DNA of 35,305 nucleotides from JAVJRN01 sp040218415. Lineage in GTDB: Bacteria; Bacteroidota; Bacteroidia; Cytophagales; Cyclobacteriaceae. A program made the position numbers and the translations under genes. The notes beneath the pieces are model-generated. The model did no database searches and was not told the origin of the DNA. It was given only the letters and a program-made list of their open reading frames with translations. Every line of letters begins with the position of its first letter. Within the stretch, counting starts at the first letter, position 1. Where the stretch lies: NCBI GenBank assembly GCA_040218415.1, contig JAVJRN010000022.1:1-35305 (forward strand), in the 5' to 3' direction. Positions 1 through 13,300 of the stretch are shown piece after piece.

Positions 1-1348
1 TCTGAATGAAACAGCCAATGTCATCATTACTGTAAATGACGTTGCAGGAAACGCAAACAATGCTGCAACGGGCGAAACGAGTTTTGTCATTGACAATATA
101 GCTCCAACGGTAGTTTTATCAGATAATGAAGCCAACAATATTGTAAAAGATGGAGATGTCGTTTCAATTACGGCAACATTTACCGATGCTATTGGGTTGG
201 GCTCGAGTATTCCCCAAATTCAAATTGGCTCGGATATAAATTCCGCTGTTGCAATGTCTGGATCTGGTTTGGTTTGGACTTATTCATGGACCGTGGGAAG
301 CGGAAATGCTAGTCTGAATGAAACAGCCAATGTCATCATTACTGTAAATGACGCTGCAGGAAACGCCAACAATGCTGCAACAAGCGAAACGAGTTTCGTT
401 ATTGACAATAATGTACCTACCGTTGTATTATCAGATAATGAAGCGGATAACATTGTAAAAGATGGAGATGTGGTTTCAATTACGGCAACATTTACTGATG
501 CTATTGGATTGGGCTCGAATATTCCAGAAATTCAAATTGGCTCAGATATAAATTCCGCTGTTGCAATGTCTGGATCTGGTTTGGTCTGGACTTATTCATG
601 GACCGTGGGAAGCGGAAATGCTAATCTGAATGAAACAGCCAATGTCATCATTACTGTAAATGACGCTGCAGGAAACGCAAACAATACTGCAACGGGTGAA
701 ACGAGTTTCATCATTGACAATACGGCTCCAACAGTAGTTTTATCAGATAATGAAGCGGATAATATTGTAAAAGACGGAGATGTCGTTTCAATTACGGCAA
801 CATTTACCGAATCTAATGGCTTGGGCTCTAATATTCCCCAAATTCAAATTGGCTCGGATATAAGTTCCGCTGTGTCAATGTCTGGATCTGGTTTGGTCTG
901 GACTTATTCATGGACTGTGGGAAGCGGAAATGTTAGTCTGAATGAAACAGCCAATGTCATCATTACAGTCAATGACGTTGTAGGAAACGTAAATAATCCT
1001 GCAACGGGCGAAACGAGTTTTGTCATTGACAATACAGCTCCATCGGTAGTTTTATCAGATGATGAAGCCAACAATATTGTGAAAGATGGAGATGTGGTTT
1101 CAATTACGGCAACATTTACCGATGCTATTGGGTTGGGCTCGAATATTCCAGAAATTCAAATTGGCTCGGATATAAGTTCCGCTGTGTCAATGTCTGGATC
1201 TGGTTTGGTCTGGACTTATTCATGGACTGTGGGCAGTGTTACCTCTTCTCTGAATGAATCAGCCAATATCATCATTACTGTAAATGACGCTGCGGGAAAT
1301 GCAAATGCTACTGCAACTGGTGAAATTAGCTTTGTAGTAGATAATGTG
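1..1348 (+). repeat. 312-bp in-frame tandem repeat array (104-residue Ig-like units)
   Basis: The anchor CTGAATGAA occurs at 2, 314, 626, 938 and 1250, so the period is exactly 312 bp, or 104 codons. Units share long identical stretches with scattered substitutions, for example the segments encoding SGSGLVWTYSWTVGSG and LNETANVIITVND. About 4.3 units are visible and the array continues off the left edge. The last unit (from about 1230) is the most diverged, as expected at an array end. Each unit looks like a bacterial Ig-like domain with a linker resembling IDNxxPTVVLSDNE. The near identity at DNA level suggests recent duplication or gene conversion, and the copy number may be wrong in a short-read assembly. 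Confidence 0.95.
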
Positions 1349-4300
1349 TCGCCAACAGTGTTGGGTTCAAACCTTGCGATTACTGGAACTTCATCCGGTA
1401 ATGGGGACTATTACATCATCAATGATATAGTGACCGCAGCGTGGGATAACACAGTTTCCGGAGATAATAACGATGATATTAGCGCTGTAGATTTTGATTT
1501 TTCAGAGTTTGGCGGTGGTAGCGTCGCAGCATCAGAAGTTTCTCCAGGTTTATGGAGAACAACGTATACTATCGTTGATAATGCCTTCGATATTGAATCA
1601 GCCAATTCACAAAATGTTTTCGTTTCTGTCACAGATGATGCTGGTAATATCACCAGTGCGATTGAAGGTTCTGATAATGTCTCAGTGGATAACGTCGCAC
1701 CAACTATAGCTATTTTTAACCCTTTGGATAATGCTTCAGGCATTGCGGTGAATACATCAATAGCTTTAACATTTTCTGAAAATATTAATTCAAGTTTTGG
1801 TAGTCTATCACTCACTTCTGTTCAAAATCAGGTTGGAGATTTGCAATCATTTGCAGCTAGCAATGGGTCTATAGTTACAATCAATAGTACAACGGTTACC
1901 ATAGAACCTGCGAATGCGCTAGCAGGTAGTCGGGATTATTTTTTAAATATCTCTACTACAGCTTTCGTAGATGATCAAGGAAATCCTTTTGGTGGAATAG
2001 CTGATCAAACTACCTATAATTTTCAAACTGGTGCGGATGATGTACCACCAGTATTAACCATTACTGTTAGTCCTCCTTCGACAGGGAGTTCTACGATTAC
2101 CGCTGATAACGAATTAACTTATCTTTTATCTTACAATGAAGAGATTATTGGGATGGCTGATAGTGATATCATTTTGGTGGATGTTAATAGCGCATTTGCT
2201 TCTGAAAGCTTTAGTTTAACCCGTACTGGTGCTAGAACTTTTGAAGTTAAAATATCAGGATTAATAACTACTGGTTCCAATGGAGATGTTAGAATAGATA
2301 TTAATAATAATAGCGGTCAGATTACCGATGGTGCAAACCCATTTGTAGGTCCACAATCATCTTCAGTGGTTACAATAGATCAAACAGATCCAATATTGAC
2401 ATATACCGATTTCAATACAAACGATCAGACGCCAATTGTTACAGGAACAGTGGATGAAGACTTGGCAGTAACAGTAAGAATTGATGGACAAGATTACATT
2501 GCTGCAGCGGGATCACATACAGGAAGTGGCCCATTTACTTGGTCAATAACTACAAATTCTTTAGTCGAAAGTTCGTTTAGCGTTCAAGTCTTCGCGGATG
2601 ATGCGGCTGAGAACCGAGGTACAACAAGTGGAATAATGCGAGTAGATGTTACTCCACCAAATATTGTTAGCTCGACACAATATGATTCTCTTCTGGATGG
2701 CAGCATTGATCAGATTACGGTCAGATTCAATGAAGCTGTGTTAGATGCTACACTCAGTGTTTCAGACTTTATTATTTCAGGTGAATCAAGTTTTACTTTA
2801 GCTCCTACAGGATCTGCTATTAATGCAACTGATCCAGGTATAGCTGATGATGCTTTTATTACTTTTATTGTTGATGAAATAGTTGGTACAGGTACTGTTA
2901 ACATTGACTTCACTGGAAGTATTACTGATGCAGTGGGAAACCAAGTTCCAACTGAAGACGAGATTGCGCAAATAGATGCGGCTCGTCCTTTCGTATTACA
3001 ATCACATCAATTTGATTTGGATAATGATGGGGGTATTGATGCAATTGTCATGGAGTTTAGTGAACCCGTTAGATTCTCGACGGTAGAATCAGCAGACTTT
3101 ATTGTCACTGGGGCAACTTCTGTTTCTGCAAGTTCACACACTGTAGATGCCACAGAAAATCAACTCGATGAAGAGGCTCTCGATAGATACATTACATTGG
3201 CTGTTGATGACAATAATGGTGATTTTACGGGAATAGCGGGTACATCAGTTGTAGAAGTACAATATTCAAGCACTACTGGAAGCAATAGAAAAGTGGCAGA
3301 TTTACAGGGTCTAACAGCTTATGATGCTTTAAGTGCTGATATAGAAGATATTGACTTAGCCAGACCTGTCATAACTTCGGTAGTTTCAACAGACGGAACA
3401 TACATTGAAAACGAAATTGTTACTATAGAATTAAATGTAAGTGAAGATGTAACCGTTTTTGGAACACCACAAATTCAACTTGAAACAGGTGCAACAGACC
3501 AGTTGGTCAACTTCACCTCCAATACTGTCGACAATTCTATATTAACGTTTGAATACACGGTGTTACTTAATCACGAATCGGGAGATTTGGATTATTTATC
3601 AACCGGTGCTTTGACTTTAAATGGCGGTACTATTCAAGATCAAATTCCGAGTCCGAACAATTTACTTCTTACTTTACCTCAGGTCGCTGGCGGAAATTCT
3701 CTTAGTGATAATAATGACGTAGTAATCGACGCTGTAAGACCTACATTCTTGAATGCCTTTCAATATGATACAGATGCAGATGGCAATATCGATGAGATCG
3801 TACTGGAAATGAGTGAGAATGTTAATAATGCTTCTTTCGAAATCGCTGATTTTATTCTTGGGAGTGGAGATGTCCTAGCTATTTTAAGCTCAGCAGATGT
3901 TAATCTAGATAATAATCAAGATGTTAACGATATGGACTCATTTGTAACTTTATCTGTAGATGTATCAGGAACAGCAGATGTTTCGGTGGAATATAATGCT
4001 AATGGGGGCGGAGGCACCCAAGTACAAGATTTAAACGGAAATTTTGCTAACAATAATGCTTCAATAACTACAGTAGATGAAGCAAAACCTATATTCCTAA
4101 ATGCCTATTACCAAGATACAGATGCTGATGGTGATATCGATGAGGTGGCGATAGAGTTTTCGGAAACAGTCTTAAGAACTTCTGCGGAGGCTAATGATTT
4201 TACCTTAGGACTTTCCTTTGATGAAAGTGCCAGTGCCGTAAATAATGTCATAAATGGAACAAGTGCTTTTAATAACAGAGATACCAATGATGCTGATGAA

Positions 4301-7300
4301 TATATCACTCTAGGTATCACCGTTTCAGGTACTGAAGATGTCACTCTTAATTACGAAAAAACACGTGGAGGTGCATTTCAACTTGCAGATGATGCGGGTA
4401 ATGAAGTCGATAATGTTTTGAACCCTAGTTTCATTAATGTGGTAGATGAAGCAAATCCAATCCTATTAAGAGCGCTTCAAGGAGATGCAGATGCAGACGG
4501 TAATATTGATAGAATAGTGATTGAGGTAAGTGAGCCTTTTGATGCCACCAATACTGAAATTGATGACTTTGTGGTAGATGGAGATGCTACTGGTGGTAAT
4601 CTGGCTGAGTTATTAATATTTGCCAACACAGCTCCGGCAAACGATTATGATGAAGATGATTTTGATGCATACCTCACACTTCAAGTTGAAATTGAAGGGA
4701 CTTCAGCTGTAACTGTAAGTTATGATGGCTCAAGCAATGATGGTGCATTTTTGATTGAGGACTTTTCTGGAAATGCTGCTATAAATGGATCAGTCACCGA
4801 AGCAGATGTGGCTCCACCTCAATTTTTAAATGCAGTATTCTTTGATCATAATGAAGATGGAAACATTGATGAAATTTTACTAGAAATGAGTGAGCCGGTA
4901 TCGAATGTTAATTTTGAAGTGGCAGATTTCAATATTGCAGATGGCTTAGATGGTTCTACGAGTACCATTGACCTTGTTCTTAATGAGTTTGGTAATGGAG
5001 CCAACCCTGCATCGAATGGTTTTGATGTTTCAGCCTCTGATGAATATGTAAGTTTGGCAGTAACCGTCAATGGAACGGGTAAGGTGTTTTTCGAGTACTT
5101 TTTCAATAACAATAGCACCCAGGTTCAAGACGCTGATGGTAATCCAACAGGTGATAACGACGAGATTAATCTTATAGATGCAGCAGCTCCAAGAATAGCC
5201 AATGCCTATTTCTTCGATAATGGTAATAGTATTGCGAATGGTAGTATTAATGAAGTTGTTCTTGAATTTACGGAGAATTTAGATGAGTCGAGTGACTGGT
5301 TTAATGAATTAGGTACTGCAAACTTTACTCTGGGAGACGGTTTTGATGGACTTAATTCTCAATCTAGCTCGATTAACGGAACCCTTTCAATAGTCGTCAA
5401 TAGCTTGGATGCCAGCTCGACGGATCAATACATAACTTTAGAGGCAGATATTTCAGGAACTTCAACAGTTGCACTTGCTTATAACCAAACCTCTGACCCA
5501 GCAACATATATTACAGACTCTGAGAACAATGATTTAGCCGATAATTTTGTAGTATCCAATCTTATAGATGGCGCTGCTCCAGTATTATTAGGTGCATTCT
5601 TTTTTGACAATAATGAAGATGGAAACATTGAAGAGATTACCTACGCATACAGTGAACCAATAGACATAATTAATGATTTTGAAGCAGCGGATTTCACCAT
5701 AGATGATTCTTTCTTTGGTTCAACAACGAAAAACGAATTTGTAAATAATGATGATGCTAATGGTGGAACCAACGATTTAGTAAATAATGATTTAGATGCT
5801 TCAGATTCAGATAATTATGCGACCCTTTCGGTTTTAATTCGAGGTACTGAAACTGTATTTAATGGATATTTTAGTAATGGAGGCGGAAAATTTGTAAATG
5901 ACGCATCAGGCAATCAATCTTTAAATCAATTTTCTGATACAGCTTTTGATAACTTAGATTATGCCGTTCCACAATTTTTGAATGCCTATCAGTATGATGC
6001 GGATTTCGTTGATGGAAATATTGATGAGATAGTCATTGAAATGTCCGAAAGAATAGATTTTAACAAATTTGAAAGTGCTGATTTTACTTTAGGTAATGGG
6101 CTAAAAGGTGATCTTAGCAATCACTTAAACAGTGCTGCAGTTACGGCATCTGAAACCAGCAATCCTTTAGATTTTGATAATGATCAATACGCTACCTTCA
6201 AAGTAGAGGTGTCTGGAACAGCCCCGATAACAATAGAATATAATTCTGCAGGAGGAAGCTTATCTATTGTGGAAGATGAGAGCTCATTTAGTAATGAAGC
6301 TAATGACTTAAGTGCAATAAATGCTGTTGATCGTGCTGCACCTTATTTTTTCAATACTTACCAATATGACCATGATGCCGATGGAAATATAGAGGAGATT
6401 GTTATTGAAATGAGCGAGCCTATAAGTAATGCTTCTTTCGAAGGAGATGATTTTAACATAGATTTTACAGAAGGATTGGTTTCGGCTATATTGAATGAGA
6501 ATGTTAGTGGAGTTAACCCTGCACAAAATGATTTAGATGATTCGGCGTTGGATCGGTTTGTTACCTTGCAAGTCAATGTGGAAGGTACAGCTGTTGTGGA
6601 TGTTGACTACTCGGCTGACAATGACGGAACTGAGGTGAAAGACCAAGCAGGTAATGAAGCATCAAATGACGAGACTTTTACCTACTACGATTTGGCTGCT
6701 CCACGCATCACAGAGGCTAAGCAGTATGATATAGATTTGGATGGAAACATAGACCAAGTGTTGTTAACTTTTACTGAACCTATGTCTGAAAGCTTGGGAT
6801 GGTTTACCGATTTCGATGCAAGCAATTTCACGTTGGGCGATGGGTTTTTAGGTGATGCAAGTAGTGTTGCTTCTGTCATTAGTTCTGCTACCGCGTCCGG
6901 GCAAAACACTACTGATGTGGAAGCTGATGATGAATATATCACTATTGCTGTATCTGTGGTTGGTTCAAGTGCTGTATCCGTGTTTTATGAACAACAAGGA
7001 TCATCGAACATTGAGGATGCAAGTGGAAACTTGTTAGTCGATGGATATAATATTGGATCATCCGCTACATTTGGAAATATAGTTGATGCTGCCTCCCCTC
7101 AATTTTATAACGGTTACCATTACGATCACAATGATGATGGGATCATTGAAGAAGTAGTCATCGAAATGAGTGAACCAGTCAATAATGCTACTTTTGATGC
7201 TGACGACTGGATATTGGGCAATGGTCTCAATGGTTCGAGTAGGGTGCTGGCCGTGCTCAATGAAGTAGGAGGAACAGGAGCCGCAGCTAACAGCTTAAAT

Positions 7301-10300
7301 GCTTTTGACTTAAACGCCAATGACCAGTATGTAACGCTGAGTGTTTCCATTCCAGGAACGAGTGTCGTGAATGTCGATTATTCTCAGCAAGATACTGACG
7401 GTATAAATATTGCGGATCTTGTTGGTAATTTGGCGGAAAATGATGAGACCATCGTAAGTGTAGACTTGGCCAAACCTAGAATTAAACAGACGCTTCAATA
7501 TGACGTAAATTTGGATGGTAATATTGACGAAATTGTTATTGAAATGACCGAACCAGTAACGAATGTATCCTTTCATGAAGGTGATTTTTTATTGGGGGTT
7601 GGGTTAGATGGTATTTCCAGTGAGTCTCTTGACGTCTTAGATCATAATTCAGGAACCACTCCGGCTTTAAACGCTGTAGATCAATCCCTCAATGATCGAT
7701 ATGTTACGCTATCAGTTGATGTTAATGGTACAGGAGATGTTACACTCGATTATGACTTATCTGGTGAGACAACTCTCGAGATCGAAGATCTTGCCAGTAC
7801 GCCTAATCTTGCTATCAATCAATCATCTACTACTAATCTTGATAGAGCCATCCCGCAGTTCTTATCTGCAAGACAGTTCGATACAGGTACAGGTAATGGT
7901 AATATTGACGAGATCGTCATAGAGATAAGCGAAGTTGTAAGCGTTAATAATTTTGAGCGAGGAGATTTTATTTTAGGCGTTGGTTTAAATGGATCTTTAA
8001 GTACAGTCACCGGTGTACTTACCTCTTCTAGTAACAATAATGGGATAGATCAATCTGCTGCAGACCAGTATATTACCTTAGCGACATCAATAACAGGTAC
8101 TGGCGCTGTGAGTGTCGAATATAATAGAAACGGATCAGGTGGTGCTACGGTGCAGGATGATGTTAACAATCAGGCTGATAATCTTGGTTCTTTGACATTG
8201 ATAGATCAAGCTGCACCAGTTGCCTTATCAGCCGCCCAATACGATTTGACATCCGATGGCAACATAGATCAAATCATTGTTGAGTTTAGCGAAAACTTAT
8301 CCGCATCAAATGCAGAATCTGGTGATTTTATACTGGGATCTGGATCAGTATCAAGCGTGAATACCACGACCACCGATGAGTTTATAACTCTAGCAGTAGA
8401 AGTCACAGGAACGGCTACAGTACAGGTCGGCTATGATGGTAATTTAAGTGGGTCAAATATTTTAAATGATGGAGTAGCTAGCCCTGGGCCGAACAATGTA
8501 CCATCAATAAATAGTATAACAGTAAGTGACCAAGCTATTCCCAGAATTATCAACGTGACATCTTCTACTGCCAACGGGTTATACCAAAACGGTGATATTG
8601 TTGGGGTAGAGGTAGTATACAGTGAGGTAGTAACTGTGAATGAAGCCGGCGGATCACCGGTAATAAGACTTGAGACTGGAGGTATTGACCAAACCGTGGG
8701 CTACACTTCTGGTTCCAACTCCAATACATTACTTTTTGACTATACTGTTCAAGTGGGAGATGTATCATCTGATTTAACCTATTTGAACCCAGCTAATACT
8801 TCACCTTTTTTAGCTAACGGATCTGTTATTCAAGATATATCAATTAATAAAAACGTAGCAAATAATGCCATGCCAACATTGGGAACCAAAGATTTGGCTT
8901 CTAATAAAGACTTGGTTATCGATGGAATACTACCATTAATTCAAGCTATTTATCAATATGATGTCAATAGCGATGGAAATATAGATGAGATCGTTATTCA
9001 ACTTAATGAAGTCACAAACTACAATTCCTCGTGGGACAAAGATCAATTTAGGTTGAGTGCTGGAACAGTGGAGGATATCATTGATGAAGCTACAGCATTA
9101 AATCCTCTAGACTTAGTTTCTAGTGATGCATACATTACTTTAAAAGTTTCCGTTACAGGAACCTCTGCAGTGAACGTTGTTTATACGCCTAATAATGCTA
9201 ATTCCGCTGTACGACTTACTGATTTAGCTGGCAATGAACTCCAATCACAAGCAATATTATCGAGTAGTTCTCAAATGAATGACGAGGCTCGTCCTGTCAT
9301 TTTGAATGTTACTTCAACCGTAGCTAATGGAGCCTACAACGAGGGAGAAATTATTCCAATAGTTTTTACGCTGAGTGAATCAGTAACAGTTACAGGGACT
9401 CCACAAATCACTTTAGAGACAGGTGATGTAGATCGAATAGCAGATTATAGCTCTGGAACGAGTACAAGTACTTTAACTTTCAATTACACTGTTGTAGGTC
9501 CAATTGCACCGAGCATTATTAACGGTGACAATGTGCTTGACCTTTCTTATCAGGATGGCACGTTAACCGCAGGTACTTCCGTTCAAGACCAATCAGTCAA
9601 TAGAAATAATTTGGATTTATCATCGCTACCGGTTTCAGGAGCGACCTCATCGCTTAGTGCTAATAAAAATTTGGAGATTGACACCACCATACCTGCTCTT
9701 CAGTCTACTACAGCTATGTCAATTTCCACATTAGTGGGTACTGACGAAATAGCTAAAGGTGACGATCCAAACGATGATGGTACTGATGTTGCTGATGTTG
9801 TCGTCATTACTATGGATTTTAATGATAATCTCTTATCTGCACCTGTTGTAACGGTAAGGAGTGGTGGTTTTGCGATCAATAATGTGGTGTCCTTGCAAGA
9901 GATAAATCCAACAAATGAAGTATGGACTGCCACATTTACCGTAAATAGACTTGATGCAGACGGAGCAATTACCTTCACAGTAGGATACACAGACAAAGCG
10001 GGAAATCAAGGAAATACACTTACCCAAAATGATACCTATGGAAGTGCAATGACCATTGATAATACAAATCCATCAGTGACTTATTCGGTTGTGAATAATC
10101 CAACATTGAGTGATCCTTACGTCCTTACGGCTAACTTTTCTGAGAAAATTGAGGGTTTAACAATAGGGGATTTTACGGTTACTACATCCAATGCCGAAGT
10201 TACGAATCTTCAAAATACGATTAGTAATACTTGGACTTTAGACGTAAATCCATCAGACGGCCAGACTGCCAATGTTACTGTAGAGCTTAATGACGATGCT

Positions 10301-13300
10301 GCCACAGATGTAGCAGGGAATACTATTTCAGCAACAGCTTACTCAAATGTTTTTGATGATGAATCACCAATTCTAACATCAAGTAATGTTGTTTTTGGTC
10401 AGTCACTTACATTAACCGTATCACAATCTGAAGTAGGTGAAATATACTATGCCATTTTCGATGATGGAGAAACTGTAGATACCGACAAAGCATCAATTAA
10501 AGCACAAGCTACAGGAACTTTAACGACAGCCAGAATAGCTGGTGTAGCCAATGGCTTGGTGACCGATGCAGTAGCTAATTTCAATTATGTAGTAAGTGAA
10601 ACATTACCAGAGTTACGTACTAATTATGATCTAAAGGTTGCCACAGAGGATAAAGTCAATCCTAATTTTAACTTATCTGAACCTACTAATATTGACATAA
10701 CTTCAGGTGGTATAGTGATAACAGCTCCTAATTTGACAGATATTTGCTTGGAAGGGAATTATTTCTCTCTTGGAGATATCGTTTTAGCAGAAACCATTTC
10801 AACTGACTTTGTTAGTAGTAATTCATCTAAAAGAACCTTAAACCTTCAATTACCTGAAAATTTCGAGTTTAATACAACTACAGGTTCAGTTGGTGATAAT
10901 GGAGGAGATGTCGATGTAGATCCCTATGCGATATCCTACATTGGAAATAATACGGTTGTGATTTCCTACGATATATTGACCACAGCTTCTTTGGATGTAG
11001 TTACTATAAGTGGCTTAATGGTTCGAGCTAAGGGAAGTACGACGACAAATAATGCAACGATTACAAGATCGGGAGGTACTGGAAATATCTTTGAAGGAAA
11101 TGTTGGTGATGAGGCAGTTTTTGCTACGCTATCGACAGTAGCTCCATTTGACTCTCCAGAAGTCGACGTGGCTAGTGCAGTAAATCCTTATATTTCTGAA
11201 AACGACTCAGGTATACTAGGAGATGAAGATGGAGATGGTGTCACAGTTTACGACGCAGATGCTGCTAACTTATTGGTAAGTACACCTTTTACGGTACACT
11301 TGATCAATGAAAACGATATAGTCAATGTTTATTCAAATGCAGGGCTGACATCATTGGTGACATCATATATCGCTACTACAGCCTCTGATTCTTACACACC
11401 TTCCGTAGAGGATTTGCTAGGAAGTGATGCTTCGCTGGTCGATATGGGTGTAAATACCTTTTGGATAACTACACAAAGAGGAACGACGATCAATGCCTGT
11501 GAGTCAGCACCAACTAAATTTAGCGTAGCAATAATAAGAACGGAAAATTCTGCTAATACTTCAGCCTTTACGCTAGATAATAGTTTTGGAACTACACTGA
11601 CATTTTCTTATCCGACAACAGGACATACCAATGCACTATTTTTTGGAAATGGTTTAAGTGGTAAAAATGATCAGGCTTCCTTCACTGGTTTTTCTGAAAA
11701 TGGATCATCAATTCAATTCATTCCTTCTGCTGCTGCAAATGAAACTACTGTCGAAACAGTCACTTACACTTTAACCAATAATGAAGGAGTTGAGGCCAAC
11801 TATTCGATACTGTTATATTTAACCGAGTCAAATTTTGTGCTTTCCGATACAACCGAAATCGGAAATTATCAAACCAGAACATATTGCCAGGATGGTTCTA
11901 GCATAAGTTTACTTGTTTCATCACCGTCAGGTGTTGATGTGAACGGTGAGTCTTCCCCAAATCCCGACTTTCTATCGATAAGAGTTTTTGATTATTCTTC
12001 TGGAAGTAGAGGAAAGTCATTGACAAGTACAGTTTTTTCTTCTGTACCCGATACTACTATATCTGAATCAACTAACCTTAGTGGCTGGGTTTTTGACCCT
12101 ACTTCTTTGGATGATACTGCACCGCTCACAGGAGCAAACTATCTGTACAATTTGGAATTTGTATATGTTATTCTAGATGATTTGACCAATCAAGAAACTG
12201 AACTTACGAGCGAGATTGTACAAATTTATCGATTACCAACGGTTGAAATCAACAACTTTAGAAATACGCTTACCTTATCTGATTCAGCTTATTACTCCAA
12301 TGATGATGCTGCATTTAATATATCAACGAGTGTTACCTATAACGATAGTTTAAGTGTGGTAACAGATGCTTTCACTATCGATAGCTATGATATTTATAAA
12401 TATGACGGATCAGCGTACATACTAGAAGCCTCTGTTTTGGATGCTAACTTTGACCCAGCCGACCCTGATAACGATGGTACGCGCTACCCTGAAAGCGAAG
12501 AGTTCGGTTTATATAGAATAATTTATAATACAGCCACAGAGGCAGACGCGTCTGTAGCCCGAACGTTTACTCCTGCGGCATGTAATAATATGGATACTGT
12601 GGATTTTGAGATTTTACAAGTGCCGAATTACCCAGGAATAGTTACAGACAATACGTCCACAGATATTATCGAAGGTGTATCGGATGGAGATTTAGGAAAT
12701 GGGTATTTGTTGGAATATTGTGAGGGAACTACGATCAATTTTTTAAGTATAGACCTTTCCTCATTTGGAACTGAAAATGTTCTTGTAAAATGGTATTCAG
12801 ATTCATTAAAGAATAATATGATCTCCAATAACATTAGCGGTGCGAATAATGAAACAATAAATATCGCTAATCAGTTTTTTGGAGGGAATACTAACCCCAC
12901 AGGTCGACAATCAGCTCAATTTTATTACAGTGTGACTGATAACATTGATCTGAAAACAGGTGTGAGTACAGTAAATGCATCATCAACAAAAAATGGTTCG
13001 GAATCGGAAACCAATAGAGTTGTAGTACAAGTATATCCAGATCCTGACTCGCCTGTTGTGAATGGACTAAGCAACACCAATAATTTGTACCAATACGAGG
13101 CTGATTCTCGTAATAGTTTTAATAGCGCTGAATTAAGAGATCAATATTATTTTGAATATTGTATTCCTGATGGTGGCATTGTGACTTTACAAGATGTTTT
13201 AATTGATGCATCTCTTGATCAAAACCAACCAACCGAAAGCTATTTTATCTTATACAACAGTAGTCTGGTGGCTGTGGATAGTTTTCAAACAGTAAACGCA

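Noticed and set aside
1411..1815. 134-residue minus-strand frame opposite the giant gene
   Set aside because: It lies entirely opposite the repeat-protein frame, which has clear domain structure; the reverse frame arises from codon bias.
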